Assembly (NCBI RefSeq): GCF_949628265.1
Contig: NC_088790.1
Coordinates: 23,130,545-23,194,544, forward strand
Origin: Cloeon dipterum
Taxonomy: Eukaryota; Arthropoda; Insecta; Ephemeroptera; Baetidae
DNA length: 64,000 bases
Reading direction: 5' to 3'
The notes under the pieces were generated by a model. It made no database searches and was not told the DNA's origin. It saw only the letters and a list, made by a program, of their open reading frames with translations. Both the position numbers and the translations under genes were made by a program. Every line of letters starts with the position of its first letter. The first letter of the stretch is position 1. Of this stretch, positions 1-14,100 are shown one piece after another.

Positions 1-42
1 ATCTTAAACATTGACCAAGGCAACAAAGAATGGTTAAAATTA

Positions 43-2281
43 TCAGTAAAAAACACTTACTGTTCTCATTTCCCGTAAGCTTGTTTTCATACGGAGATTA
101 CTGTCACTGTAGAATGGGGTTCTTCTACGGCCCCTGCGAGATGAAGGGGTATGAGGCGTTGACACGGTATCTCCTGTACTTTCGCCATTATTCTTCTTCT
201 TCTTCCTCCTCCTCCCGGGCCGTTTTTTTGTGGGAGATGTAGCCACGTCAGGGGGCTGACCAGGAAGGTTAGAAGATGGAACGCACGGGTTGGATAACGG
301 ATCGGCCACAGAAGCAGGTTGGTCAAATTGCGCATCATGTGGCATGTCTTGATGAGCTGGGCAACTGTGCTCAGGATCTGGGACAAGAGTCCCAGTGTGA
401 CGTCGTTGGACAACAGTAGAATCTACAGCAACCTTCAAAAATCGCGTGTACAAAATGAGTTATAATTATTACTGAAAAAGTCAGGTTAGGAGACAATATC
501 CTTGACTCACCAGAGTTTTGTTTGTTGGGCTGTTATCAACCTCAACAGATTGGTGGTCCCTGTAAGAAATTTGGTTATATCAATTTCAGATGTTTGATAT
601 AGATTTTAAATGATAAAAAAAATGAAAGAGAAGCACCTAATATAATATGCAGTGCGAACTTAACAAGTCTGTCAACAAGCTTGGGCAAAATTTAAGTTTG
701 AACAATTGCCAATCATTTTTAGAGCTGTACTTTTATTTAACTGGATCAGGTCGAAATCAATCTTTGCATTCCTAAAAGCTGCAAAATCTTTCATATTCCT
801 CAAATTTTATTTCCGAGTATTATTTTAATATGTGAGTGTTTTATGGAGCCACACACCAATCAAGACAATTTTGAGCAATATATTAAATTCCAACAAAACA
901 TGCTATAATAGCAATACTTTTAGCCAGATAAGCACTAGAGAAAAAAAATTACATATAAATTCTGTCAGTTATTCTATTACAATTAATTTAGTTGAAAACT
1001 TGACAAGCTATTAATAATGCGTTATTTTTTTTCCTTATAAATTTATGGCAAGGATTTATTTACCAAGGAGCCCCAGAACAAGCTCTGAATAGTTCGCTTG
1101 AAAATACACTCAATTCTGTAATTTCTCCTTGCACTTGCGCTTTTTGATCATTTTCTACCTGTTACCCTGCAACTCACCGGCCATTGTTTGATGACAGATC
1201 ATTAGTGACAATTTGACTCGGGGCTCTCGTCTCCAATGGAAGAGTGCCTGTTTGTGTAGGTGTCTGTGGCTCATCGACAGGTTGCTGTGGCTCATCAACA
1301 CTTTGCTGTGGCTCATCGTCACTGTGCTGTGGCTCATCGACAGGTTGCTGCAACAACATTTTGTTTAAATCACAGTTTTCAAGAAACGTTTTAACCTACA
1401 GCAAGAAATCTCTGGTAATCATTAGCTGTCATTTCGCTCATAGGAATGTTTGAGGCCAGATCTGCAAAAAAGTCTTGAAAATTAACAGTCATGGTGAACT
1501 ATATTAAAATTACCTTCAATTTCAAATGCCTTACTACCTTTCTTCGGTTTGTCGGTCCTGCTTGGAAAATAATTTCGTGAATACAAACAAATAAAAAATC
1601 ATTAGAAAACTTACTTTCTAGCCTTGTCATCATTGTGCTTTTTGACGATGTCCTCAAGTTGTTTGCGATATTCTTTGAAAGGAAAAATTCAAATTCGAAG
1701 CAATAATTAGACTATTAAATTGGCTTGAGACTTAGTCCCAAAACCTACATATGTGCGAAATACTATACTCACTTTGTTTGGCTTCAATCTGAAGATTTTG
1801 CAAACGAGTGATGCCATACATGTACCCTTTGAAAATTTGCTCGTCGAAGAATTCTAAAGTTGCGACCTGTTCATTCATGCAGGCTTCTGAATAGAGACCT
1901 AAGGCCTTTCCTCCTAACAGGTCTTCCAGCAACTCGCTGCAAATTACAAGAAGAAGTGTAACATTTTAAAACACATAATTCTCAGAATGTATAGTCTCTT
2001 ACAGGAGAGGTTTTGTGTCAATTTTCTGGTAGTTCTGTTTCATGTGCTCGTTCAATTCTCCATGTAGTCCTAAATACCAAATTCCCTGCAGATCAAGCCA
2101 CATGCTATCTGGGAATGTGATGAATTCGAGCGGATGCAGTTTGTGTCCAACCCGCGCAACAGCTCGCGACGGTAATTTCCGCTTCCTCCCTTGAAAAAAG
2201 TAATTTGTCGTTTAACGCATTAATTGGACGAACATTTACAAACAAAATTTGACACATACTTCCGCTTCTTCGTCCCGACAT
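43..2281 (-). CDS. Unrecognised basic, probably nuclear protein (9 exons, about 381 aa)
   Basis: I do not recognise this protein. A phase-consistent model uses exons 2281-2260, 2189-2003, 1936-1773, 1672-1615, 1557-1514, 1461-1400, 1347-1178, 559-511 and 432-43, all GT-AG. The start is the ATG at 2281; the second residue block gives a basic run (GRRKRKLPSR) that looks like a nuclear localisation signal. The middle, exons 2-4, is non-repetitive and looks folded, ending in a charged helical stretch. Exon 7 holds four imperfect copies of a DEPQ-containing repeat. The last exon has a KKRPGRRRKKKK patch, resembling an AT-hook or second NLS, encoded by a purine-rich tract at about 187-215. Nuclear location is inference from the basic patches. 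A possible extra exon at 1115-1064 breaks the phase and was left out. Exons 1-7 are fairly secure; the two 3' exons less so. Confidence 0.6.
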
Positions 2282-2601
2282 TCTCGCTTTTGATCTTTCT
2301 GCGGTCTGAAAAATAACATGATTAATTGAACGTTTAAGCATAATACTGTATAATTATGTACGATAAATTCAATATTAAGTTAATGCTCTTCTTTTCCTTA
2401 TGTATGAAAGGTATACATAATAGTTACACTACTTATTAAAATATAATTATGTATGTAACTTCGTGCATTTACGCACATGTATGCATACATGTACATTAAT
2501 TGTAACAAATTAAAATATGACATATGTAACACACACATAAGTGCATATATATACATAGATATAATACAATTAATAAATATATTATTTATACATATACATA
2601 T

Positions 2602-2730
2602 ATTTATGGGGGACTCACGCTTTCCGATCACTCACACTTCTCGCTCTGATGGGAAGATTCAATGTTAATCCCTATCCTCTATCCTAGCGAGAAGTGTGAG
2701 TTGGGCGAAAATGGTGAGTCTGCCATAAAT
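2602..2730. mobile_element. Short MITE-like inverted repeat (129 bp)
   Basis: The ends 2602-2618 and 2714-2730 are imperfect inverted repeats (one starts ATTTATGG, the other ends CCATAAAT). A second perfect 15-bp inverted pair lies inside (2631-2645 and 2686-2700, CTCACACTTCTCGCT and its complement). The layout fits a non-autonomous foldback DNA element. No target-site duplication can be defined in the surrounding AT-rich DNA. Confidence 0.5.
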
Positions 2731-2740
2731 AATATAAATA

Positions 2741-2780
2741 TATGCAACCTGTATAGCAGTTCAGTTCGACAGGTTGCATA
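2741..2780. repeat. Stem-loop with 12-bp perfect stem
   Basis: TATGCAACCTGT at 2741-2752 is the exact complement of 2769-2780, with a 16-nt loop. It may be a further remnant of the neighbouring inverted-repeat element. No function is evident. Confidence 0.4.
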
Positions 2781-3687
2781 ATAATATTAATATACATTAT
2801 CATGAATTAATTCACCTTTTTCCAGCCAAATAGTAGCAAAAAGAGCAGCAACCGAGAAGGAATGAGCTACACGCTCACTTAATTTGGATATACATAAAAC
2901 ATTTTGTTTATAGAGATCAAATTGAAATCCAGCGGTCCGACCAACCCTAATTTGTTTTATCATAAAACGTGTACATACACGCGATGTTAAACATTAACAA
3001 TTAAACGCACCATTCACTTTTTTCTCTATAGCATTATTGCATTCTACGGTTTGTTGGAACTGAACAAAATGTTCCGGGAAGACTTATAATCTCATTTTTG
3101 TTTAATCAGTTGTTTTTTGGAACACAGATTTCCCCTTGACGACACAAATCGATTGGTGTGGGTCGTTTTCGACTTTCAGATAAACCACTAAACTTATAAT
3201 TTTTACATAAAGGACTGAGGTCACTTTGGGCCATTAAATCATTGCAAACATGATTAATTAAATTATAAATTAAACTAAAAAGACATAAAAATAGTTACAG
3301 AGAAAACTGTTAAAATGCGTGATTAATATTATTTCATATCTAATTTTTCAAAATTGTATTTATGCAGTAAATAATAAATGAAATATAAATTTCATAAAAA
3401 ATACATATAGCGATCCATTTTAGTCATGTCAAAATTTCACTATGATTGGACAAAAATTGCCCATTTAATAAAATAACCAAAATAACATGGAAATCCCCAC
3501 AAAACTCCATTCATATACGGTTTCGTGCAGAGCTAAATCTTTGTCATTTTCGTCTAATTTCATGAGTTTACATTTTGTCTCATCCCTAAAAATACTCCTA
3601 TATAACTTCGGTCGGTAGCCAGGGTTTTCTTATCAGATTGGCAGAATAAAACGTGGATAAAGATAAATGTGATAATTTTAAAAATAC

Positions 3688-3693
3688 TTTATT
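3688..3693 (-). terminator. Likely poly(A) signal of the ABCC4-like gene
   Basis: AATAAA on the minus strand about 250 nt after the ABCC4-like stop codon. It is the clearest hexamer in the 3' flank, but AATAAA is common by chance in DNA this AT-rich. Confidence 0.4.
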
Positions 3694-3943
3694 TCAAACG
3701 GCACCAAAATACAGTTCGATTCACACTTGGGCATCCCAAGCAAGTGCATTTACAATCACAGACAAATTACACACGACCAGCGGCATAGCTCCGATCTGTC
3801 GACAAAAATAAGCAAAATAAAACCAGAATATTTGTTCAGCAACTCTTCGATTTTCTACAGCACTAAACCGCTAAAAATAAATATTTAGAAAGCTCTACAA
3901 CGTTTTGTACACTTTTCAAAGTGTTGATATTTGATCAGGCAAT

Positions 3944-6900
3944 TTAAAAGTCGGTTGATTCTGACGCGTTATGATCGATGTAAGTGTCTTTCTGCAGGTA
4001 GTTGGACAGGTTCAAGCCCACTTGCTGGGCCATTCCCGCGAAAATCGACTTGGAGTTTGCGAGCAGCTCAGCGGGTGCGGCCAGTTCGGCCGCACGACCC
4101 AAGTCCATCACAAGCACTCGGTCAGAGTCCATGATCGTGTGCAGTCGATGCGCGATGGTGAACACGGTGCAGTTGGCGAATTTCTTCCTGATGGTCGTTT
4201 GAATGAACGCGTCGGTTTTTGGGTCAACGTTGGCCGTCGCTTCGTCTAGAACTAGAATTTTGTTGTTGCGCACGATGGCCCTTGCCAAGCAAACCTAAAA
4301 ATGGGAGACTCATGTAGTTTACACTTACAAAGAAACTATTATGGTTTGAATTTTTAATTTTAGGCGAAAATATTTGATTCGTGAAGTCTTTCCTGGTGTA
4401 AATTACAGAAATTGGTGCACAAATTTAAATTTGATGATTTTGTAGATTTTAAAAAGACAGAACAATATTTGAAATTTGATAAAATAAAATAGGTTGTGTT
4501 CAGTGTAGCTGATATTTTCGCTTTTAGACACTATTTAATGAGACACATGAATTGGTGGGTCGTTATTTAAGACGTTTTGACACTGTCTCATCTATCCAAG
4601 AGGAGCAATTTCAGATTTTTTCCATTCTTTGGAATCCAATATATATAGGTGAGGCAAATCAGTTTCTGTATATTTTTGTGCTTTCCAATCATTTTTATCG
4701 ACTGAAATTTGAAAACTCGTTTGAAAAAGGTCTGAAGCCAATGTGTGTGACTTTTACTGAGAGGTGCCCGCATTTATTAAAGAGAAATTTCATTTTGAAA
4801 CTGAAAAACATCAATATTTTTAATTTTGCAAACATTGTGGCCTTAAAATATTAGCTTCCAAGGGACAAAAATGTATACACTGCACACTGTTTGATTATTT
4901 TCATTGATCTCCCCATCAATTTTATGTCATTTCTTTTAAATTTGCATTGAAAATCCAAATGGCAAAAATTGTTCTTGATCTACATTAAATCACCTGTTCA
5001 CGTCTTCAAGAGCAAACAGGTTTCGCAGTTAACGTTTATCCATGATTTCCAAATTGGGTTCCACGAATCCAAATTTATCAAAAATCTGTCTTTAAATTGT
5101 CGGGTTATTTTCTTCAAAATTCAAAAAAAATCTTTCTAAAATCGTTCATTTGAATATTTCTCCTAGTGAACCAAATTTACAGCATGAAAGCCAACAAAAA
5201 CTCAAACAGTAGACGAAAAAGTCTAATCCTAAAGAGTTCTGATCCGTGCTTAATTGTTGTACAAAACTCTGTATAATTAATTTATTTTTCTCGAAATTCA
5301 CCACTTTTCTTACCAATTGGCGTTGACCAACGCTAAAGTTGCTTCCGCCCTGCGACATCTTGGCGGCCAGGCCTCCGGGCAGGTCAGCGACGGCCTCCTT
5401 CAATTCAACCTCTTCCAACGCGGACCACAGCAGTTCGTCGGGGAATTCGTCAAAGGGGTCGAGGTTCTTCCTCATCGTGCCGGAAAAGAGCACCGGCTCC
5501 TGCGGGATGATGGAAATGTTGGCTCGCAGCTGGTGAAGGCCGAGCGTGGCGGTGTCGATGTCGTCGATCAGGATGCGTCCTCCGCAGGTGTCGGCGAGGC
5601 GGAAAAGGGCCGAAATGAGGGACGACTTCCCGGCGCCGGTGCGGCCCACCACGCCGATCTTCTCGCCCGAGTTGATGCTGAAGGAGATGCCCTTGAGCAC
5701 TGGCGGGTCGTTCTTGCTGTAGCGCATGGTCAGCTCGTCGAAGACGACGCGGCCCTGACGCGGCCAGTCCTTGCCCGGGTCCTTGCTCGGCTCGGTTTCG
5801 AGCGGCGGCTCGGCGTCCAGGTTGGTGAACTCAATCACCCTCTCGACCGAGGTCATCTGGTTCTCCATCTCGGCCGACTGGCGCATGCCCCACTGGAACA
5901 TGCCGGTCAGGCCGAGCGCCTGCGTGATGGCCAGGCCGACGTTGCCGCCCTCGTAGTCCGAGTCGACGAAGAGGAAGCTGAGCGTCACCACCGCGATGTA
6001 CAAGAAGCAGATGAGGTCGAGCGTGTAGCCGAACGAACGGCTCGTCGTGATGAACAGGTACCAGGCGGACGAGTGCACGTCCTGGTGGTTGTCAAACTGC
6101 TCAAATAGAATGTCCTGCGACTTGAACGCTCTGATCGTCGTCAGCCCATGGATCGAGGCGTTCAAGTGTGAGAACACGGGCGACCTGGTCACGCCTTCCA
6201 GCCGCTTCACGCTCCGCGACGTCTTCAGGTAGATCACGCGGATGAAGTAGAAGATGACCGAGATCACCGCCGTTGGGATCAGCAGCCACACGTTTACCAC
6301 CGCGATCACAGTAACGATGCCAATCAGTGCCAGGGCTATCTGTGAAAAAATTCCATTGATTATTCACTCATTTAAATATGAAATATAAACATGCAAAAAC
6401 GCAGGGGTTTTCCCTGATTCACTTACGGTGGGTTAAGTATTATGTATTTATTTTGCTATAACTCAGCAAAAACGTCTCTAACCCAAGCGTTTGTCTGAGA
6501 CCTTTTGGCAGAAGACACTGCCCATCTTCATTTTTCAAATTTCCCGACTTTAAAAAAAAAAATAGACAAACCTGCAAACAATCAATCATGGCCATTGGCA
6601 GTAATTCGTCCACGGCACCCATGTCCTTTGAGAAGCGATTCAAGATTCGACCTAAGATCCAAAAATTGTATTTTACTCCACCCTTTAGATGATTTATCTG
6701 TAAATAAAAACCTGAAGGATTGGTGTTGAAAAATTCCATTGTTGCTCTGGTTATAGAGTCAAACATCTTGTCGTGCAGATTAACTGAAGATCTCATGCAG
6801 ACTCCATAGAACAAGTATATTCTCCAGACGGAAAAGATGATCACACAAAGCATTAAAGCCGAGAAGACGTAAATTCCCACCTCAGTGCTCATCCACGTTA

Positions 6901-9900
6901 TCGCAGAGAAATCAGTGGCAAAATTGGAGAGGTAGCTTCGTGTCCAATTGGTTTGCATCACTTCGGGAATTCGTGCTTCCTCCCAATTTGTCCTGCAGAA
7001 AGAGATATTGTAAAAATCGGTCAGAAACATGCAGACCACTCTCACCAAAACGATGTCCAGTAGTCAGTCAAACTTCCTGCAACCTGGGCGAGTAAGAAGA
7101 AGAATACCATGAAAAACAGTTGAAAGCCGGTGGCTCCTGCTCTCAAATACTGGCCATAAACCTCGCCAGACACCGTTCCCTCGGTCCTAACTTCGGCGAC
7201 CTCTTCTGGAGACCTGTCTTTGTTTAACAAATCTTGGGATGAGGTCTCACTCTGAAATTATAGCTCAGTGTAGTACTCATTTAAAAAGGAAATGTTTGTA
7301 TTAACCATTTTAGACGTTTGTCTGGACAGCTTGGAAGATTTGCTGATGCTGCTAACGCCAGAACTAATACTTTCGTTATCTCCGTCGCTCTCTTTCTTTT
7401 CTGTGCCTGGCTCCTCATTTTCCGCCAAGAGTTTGGCAAAGTCCAGCCCACTCTCTTGCAACTGTTGAAACGTTCCTTGTGCCTGGACTTTGCCCTTCAA
7501 AACAATAATTATTACCAATGAAATATGAGACCCATTAGTCGTTCCTAATTTTAAATACATTTTTTAATATAATGATGTGGTCCGCTTGATTTAAATACTG
7601 CAGCTGGTGGGTGACCAGCATCACAGCCTTCTTCCTCAAGAATCCAGCCAAGCAGTCGTCAAAGAGGTGGCGGCCCACGTGAGTGTCAACAGCTGACAAT
7701 GGGTCATCTAGCAGGTAGATGTCGGCTTTCTTGTAGACAGCTCTAAACCGAGAAGAGTATTTTTACTAGCAATAAATCAAATCAGAATATATAAAATAAA
7801 TCCCACCTGGCAAGTGCAACTCTCGCCCTCTGCCCTCCGCTAAGTGAAATTCCTCGCTCACCAACGATCGTTCTGTCGCCATAGGGGAACTGGGCAAAGT
7901 CCGTTTCAAGGGCGCACACCTTGACGACGTCTTTGTACCTGTTTGCATCAAAATGCTGTCCGAAGAGGATGTTCTGCCTCACTGATCCAGCGAACAGCCA
8001 GGGCTCTTGAGCGGCATAAGAAATTTTACCATTTATTTCCAAAGAGCCAGACTTGAGGGGCAGCTCGCTCAAGATGGCGTGGAATAAAGAGGTCTGCAGC
8101 ATATTCAGTTAATTATAAAAGCATTTAACCGCTTGAATGGGACTTTTTACCTTTCCAGAGCCAACCTGGCCAATGACAGCCACAAGTTTGCCAGGGGTTA
8201 GGTTGATAGAAACGTCGTTCAACGTAGGTTCATTCAGCTCTTCCTCCCACTTGGCGACTGCGTTTTTCAAGAATACTCCAATGGGACCGGTTGGCTTGTT
8301 TTTCCCCTCAGAATCTGAATTGTCTTCTTTAGCGGGCTCCACTGCGGAAGTCTTCAGCTCATCAAGCATAAAGAATGTCTGGTGAAACATCTCCAATAAG
8401 AGAAAAAAGGTTATTTTGCTTTTAAGAACAAACCTGCAGGCGACCGATTGAGACACTGCACTCGGCGAGCTGCGAGACGCCTTGCGGGAAACCCATGGTC
8501 ATTGTCTGGCGGATGATGTTGTAATAGGCAGTTATCACAAACACCTGGACAGCAGTGATCATCATTAGTTGTTGGGAAAATCGCCAACCATCATGTCCAA
8601 CAGGGTAAAAACCAACTGTTTTTGAGATGTGTATAAAAGTAGCATTACCGCTATCTAACAATTAATTGGCAATTTTTATTTAAATTTCCTTCAACAAAAA
8701 TCTATTTCCTATTTAAATTTAGCATCATGTGTCCAAAAATTTAATGAATAAGTGGAAGTATTACAAAAACGCACTGGATATATTTGGAAGGGGTTAAATT
8801 TCATTTTTAAATTTAACCATAATTGATTTGTCAAAGCCATATATGGAGTTGTTCTTATACTAAAATTGTTTTAAAATCAACATTGCGTGATCAACTTGAA
8901 AATTTTTCTCCCTTTTTTAATCTATTGACCTGCAATTTTTTGGTCGCATGTATGATATGGACTTGAAAATACATAAAACGTCTTTTGATCATCTGGAAAA
9001 AAGCCAGATGGACAATACTGCGAACCCTGATGATCAAACTTACTTTTTCCGCTGTGATGTAGTCTCCAATCAGGACGGTGATGACAAGAGTGACAAAGAC
9101 AGTGAGTCGTGTTATAATCATGATGAGAGACAAAAATATTCCTCTGATGTACGAATTGTGTTGGATGTGTCTGATTTCAATTCTGCAATGTAAAAGGATT
9201 AACACCTATTCTATGGGAAAACTTATAATCAACACCTTCGAGCGAGGGCGACGAGTTTGGCAAATGGAATTTCCCATGTGTACATTTTGATCACTTGAAT
9301 TCCAGCAATGATCTCGTTCATGAGACGCACTCTTTCGTCGGTGCGCCGTGCAGTCTTGCCGCGCAAGTCGGAAGTCTTTTTACCGAGAAGCCCTGAAATG
9401 TTTGCTCAAGAAAGTTCAGCGAGAAGGACAAACTGATTTTTCACCTTGTAAAGGAATGGTAAGAAGCAGGATGCCGATGCCGACGAATACAGGCCAGTCC
9501 ATTTGAACGTACATGAGGTATGCGCAAAGGGCGGTTTGCAAAGGGCCTATCCACAGCATGTGCAGGAACATGGGAGCAATGTCGAAGCGGTTCACGTCGT
9601 TTGAGAGCAAATTGACAATTTGGCCGGCAGTGGTATGCCCCATGGCCTCGTGGCTGAGACGAAGGGCCTGAAATATATTTAGTTATAGGATATTTTCATG
9701 AGAGTTTGCCAGAAAAGGTTTGATGCACTTTCCAGAAAATAGGGGTGAAATCTAGAGAACTATTAAGCGTTCTCGAGTTCCAATGATACTTAGACATCAA
9801 CTTTGAGCTAAAAAGTATGCCCTTTACTTTTAAGTTTAAACCACATTTTTCGGAATATTTCAAATTTGATTATTCTATTTCATTTGTGAATATCTCAAGA

Positions 9901-11106
9901 ACGGTTTTTTCCAAGGGTAAAACAATTTTGCCTTAAAAGTGTACATGTAACGTACCTAGAAATTTTCAGGGTGGTGCACCAGTTAGTTTGTGAGATATAC
10001 AGGGTCAAAGTTACAAAAAGGATATTTATTAGTTTAGATTAATTTTGAGAACATAAAAATTGCACAATCAGTCGATTTTTGCAAATGAAATATGCTTTGG
10101 GTCACCTTTGATTGTGAGGTCATAAAGTACCATCATTTAACAGGTAAGAAATCGAGCCCTGGCGTCAGGGTAGGTCTCAAGCGATCAATGCCATTTAATT
10201 CCCAATTAATTACAGTTTAACGACGCATGTCAGGCCCTGTATTAGTTCGATTTCAAAGATTTGTACACCGTTAGAACGGCCAGGTCAAGAGCTTTCAGAA
10301 AATGTGCAACTCAAACCTTTGAAAGTCATCAGGGTGCTCAGAAAGCGCCCTGGTTAGCCCAAAATATCGTTCCTGAGCACACTTAAAGCCGCTATCAGAA
10401 AAATCGATTACCTTCCTGTAAATGAGTGAGCAAGTGGCCACCCTGAGCTGCATGCCAATGTGGATGACAGCCATCATGTACGGATGCACAATCATGACGA
10501 TCAATCCCGAGGTAGCAATTAGGCCAACAGCATATAGATACGCCTCGTCTTCGCTTATATCCGTGCTTGAAGCGAAATATCGAATAAGGCGTCCAAGGAA
10601 GATGGGTTGAGAGATTCTAACATATTCAAATTAACAACTTGGCTCATTGATGGCTGCTTCATTAAAATTACCTGACGACCATTTCAAGAAAAAATAGCAC
10701 CAAGCCGTAAGCGCAGTATTTGTATCCAAACGTCCTAAATGCTGCTTTGAAGAAGCTCGGCGTTTTATTTTTCCTCTGAGCATTTTTTATCTCTTCATCC
10801 CAGTTCCTACAAATTTTCAAAAATCAAGCTGCAATATATTGGGTTTTTTATTTCAAAAAAATACTTCTCCAATTTGTTGCCCACTCTGGCAGACCTGTGA
10901 TCTGGAAGGGTGCTGTAAAGATCGTCGATTTTCATTTCAGTTTTGTAGCCCTTCGCAAATATCCCATAAGTCCACCTGATAGATGAAATAATGTGTGATT
11001 GCTAATAACAAATATTGAGCAATGAAACTCACCAAAAAGTGACAGCAGAAAGAAAATTTGCTTTCGCCCTTGGGTGAGGGTTTTTCAATGATGTGCCTGG
11101 ATCCAT
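3944..11106 (-). CDS. ABCC4-like: ABCC4/MRP4-like multidrug-resistance ABC transporter, complete
   Basis: ATP-driven exporter of organic anions at the plasma membrane, by family. The model has 17 exons: 11106-11033, 10975-10865, 10806-10672, 10616-10412, 9667-9445, 9392-9236, 9182-9044, 8544-8434, 8378-8151, 8093-7807, 7742-7559, 7494-7306, 7251-7046, 6992-6712, 6651-6572, 6339-5314 and 4294-3944. All phases agree and give 1328 aa, close to human ABCC4 (1325). The protein starts [18 protein letters not shown], then membrane domain 1. NBD1 has Walker A GQVGSGK (about 455-461), signature LSGGQ and Walker B LLDDP. Membrane domain 2 follows, then NBD2 with Walker A GRTGAGK (about 1102-1108), signature SVGQRQ and Walker [11 protein letters not shown]. 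It lacks the extra N-terminal membrane domain of long MRPs, as ABCC4 does. Most introns are short, and exon 16 (1026 nt) is unusually long. No frame break was seen. Confidence 0.95.
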
Positions 11107-14100
11107 TGTTTCGAATTCGAGAGATAACTATCCTGTCCAATCTGGAACACAAGGTCAGCAATGCATATACATGTACTATTAAATCAAGAAGAGGCACGCG
11201 GCGCGCAGGAGGTAATAATTGGTGATGGTTTGAAATATTTAAGCCGTGAATGTTAATTTCTAGAAAAGTTTACAAGATTTTGAGTGCCAGAAAAGTTTAG
11301 CTAAAAGTCGGTCATTTGAGATGGAGTACTGCATAAATTATCTTCGATTAAACGCACATGACATTAAATAATTTCATTGGTCAATCTTCCATAGTATTTC
11401 CCAATTGTGAAACTTGAATCTGAGAATTGGCGGTCAGCAAGTGAGAATTTTAGATTGATCCTAATGGACTTGCTGTCCTGCTAAAACATCTGATAAGATT
11501 AAACCAGAAAATTGCAGATGAGAACCGATATGTATTATTTCCACACAAGGTCAGATAGTTAAGTGCAGAGAGCCACTATAAATTCCTTAAGATAAATGCA
11601 AATTAGTTCACTATATAATATCGACATTTTATTGGAAATATTGAAACCGAACAAGTGAAGCATTTTTTTCTCTCACTCGCATTTTAACAATATTCAGTTT
11701 TCACACATCCCTTTCTCACATGGCAGAAAATTCTAAAAAATTTCTTAATTCTTCATCTATTTAAGAATTTTTATGAAATATGAAACGATGGTATTTTTTA
11801 GTATCAAGAGCTTGTACATACTTTTTCGAAATTTACTCTCCACTCTTGTATGGTGAAATTAAAAGAATTCGACGATGAAATTGAAGCTGGCCGTAAAGCG
11901 TGATGTAACATATTATATCCCTTTCGTGTAACATTTAACTCTGGAAAATTCTATCGGCTTAACTCGTTTGCACAATACTTGCAACAAACCAATCACGAAT
12001 TTCACCGCAGCATAATGTTATTCTACTAAGCAGAATTATATTTAAGTATACGGGAGTAAAAATGAATTAGTTTATAACAAATAATTTTTCAGATGAAATT
12101 AATTGCAGCTTCCTCGGTTCCTATCAAGCCGTTTATCTGCCCGTATTTCCACAAAATGCCCTGCTAAACCAGCAGCCAACGCTGATAGGAACATTTCTGA
12201 AAAAAAGCTCGCTCCACACTGAGGAAGCTGCATTTAATTTTTAACTGAAAAATTATTGCCACCTCGTGCTATACTTTCATGGGCAAATACACAGTTAAAA
12301 ATAAAATTTTACGGTCCACTCACTCCAAATAAACGAAGAGCTGGAGCAGCGACGCAGCTAGGTCGACTTCATTTTCGTGAGACACACAATTAAGTCAGTG
12401 AGTGCAATTTAATCGAGACGATACGGACAAAGTGTTTTTGATAAGCTGACGTTGGCCACTTTGTCCCAGAGTCCAATAAGAATCAGTGGCACAAATCAAA
12501 ATCAAGGTGATTTCGAGCGAACGCTTTTATCTTGGACATTAATGCAGTGCACCGTCCGACCAAATCGTATTAGTCTATATCGCTTGATAACCACAAGGCG
12601 CGCAAAGATCAGATTATTTTTGTTAATAAATAGATAACATAGAGCTGGCACCGTTTTGAATTGCTAGACTATTTTGTTCTTTTAAATATCCTCTGATTGT
12701 TAGCTGATTATAATGTTTCCTTTCCCAGACGACCGTGGGTTTAAAAAATAAGGTATTTTGTCTTTTAAATTGCAAATTATAGTAATATATACGAAATTAA
12801 AATTACAAGTGAGATATTATAGTGGTAAAAAACAAATGAAAAAAATTCGGTATTTTTCATTATTGTCTTTGATTATCTCTCCCAAATAAAAATCTTTGCG
12901 CACAGAGAACTGGATATGCACAAGTCAAGCTTCATATTATAAGGCTTTTCAACGGAGCGCAAAAAGTGCAGAATCACCTAAATACCGTTAGGCGCACACA
13001 GCCACGCTTGCATAATGTTCACGTTAAATCAGATGCAAAGCATGAATGAATTAAAATAAGTTTGTCTTACACGCGCACGCACTTTCGATTCCAATAGAAT
13101 ATACATAACCGAATAATATATATACTATTGCGGTCTCTTGGCGCGCGTTGCTTTCGTCTGCTCTATATAAAATAGTTTCGTCATGACAGTTCTTTATATT
13201 TTGGCACAGTTTGTTTTCAAATTGCATGCAAACAACGTTTTGTAAATCTGCAGACAAGTTATTATAGTAAAAGTTAAAAAGCCACATCCGTCTGTAGCTT
13301 CCTATATTGTCTCTCATTTTCTACCAGTAAAAAATAAATAACTAATCCTGTAATTTTTAGCAACTCAATAATAAAAAATACAGGATTCGTTGATACAAAA
13401 TTAAAGCCCTACCTTTCAAAGCAAATTCCAACGGAGAAAAAACAATTTGGAAAACAAGACGATTCGCGAGAGATTTTGCGACAGTAGCTACCCCATGGTC
13501 CCGCAATTGCAGTCCTGCGATAAACTCTTTAGGTGCGAGAGTGAAACGCCGGACGGGGGATGGGCTGTGTGTTGTGCCACTAGCATGCGGTCAAGCTTTT
13601 AAACACTTTGCGCGCGATCAAGTTATGAAGTTATGCAACTATCTTCACCTTGGCGTCGCGCGTGTAGACTATCCCAGAATTGGTAGGAGTTTTGTGTTTG
13701 GATCATGCGACATTATTTGTTATGAAACCTCTGCTCAATAACACCACCAAGCTGAAAACTCGGAGCCCAAGGGCTGCCGATGAGCATGGGCCCAATTTGG
13801 CCATATTTTCGCCTCCCCGTACCAAAGTCATTTATATAAAACCGCTGGAAAGGTGCGATAACCAGCAAGTGGCGAGTCGGCGCTGGCTATTTGAGCATTT
13901 TAAGTCACATTTCGAGCCACCTTTTGCCATCTCTGAAACAAGGCAGCCAGTAATAGGTTCCCGAAATGATTAAATACCTTCCATTGCCTTTTGAAATTTC
14001 TTGGAATGCCTTTACAATGCGAGCCAATGAGCTGGTGAATTATTATTAGAAAAATGTTGAAACCTAGCCTCTATGCGATTTTAATTCAACTTTGTCAGAA

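Larger units (their letters stand above)
2282..3943. other. Intergenic region between two 3'/5' gene ends
   Basis: AT-rich sequence between the start of the basic-protein gene and the 3' end of the ABCC4-like gene. It holds one small inverted-repeat element (2602-2730), a short stem-loop and the likely ABCC4 poly(A) signal. No coding frame with splice support was seen. Confidence 0.6.

Noticed and set aside
1064-1115. Extra exon in the basic-protein gene
   Set aside because: It breaks the phase with the next exon, while joining 1178 directly to 559 keeps frame through to the stop.
5317-6108. 263-codon plus-strand open frame
   Set aside because: Antisense to the long NBD2 exon of the ABCC4-like gene, open only because of the codon bias of that exon.
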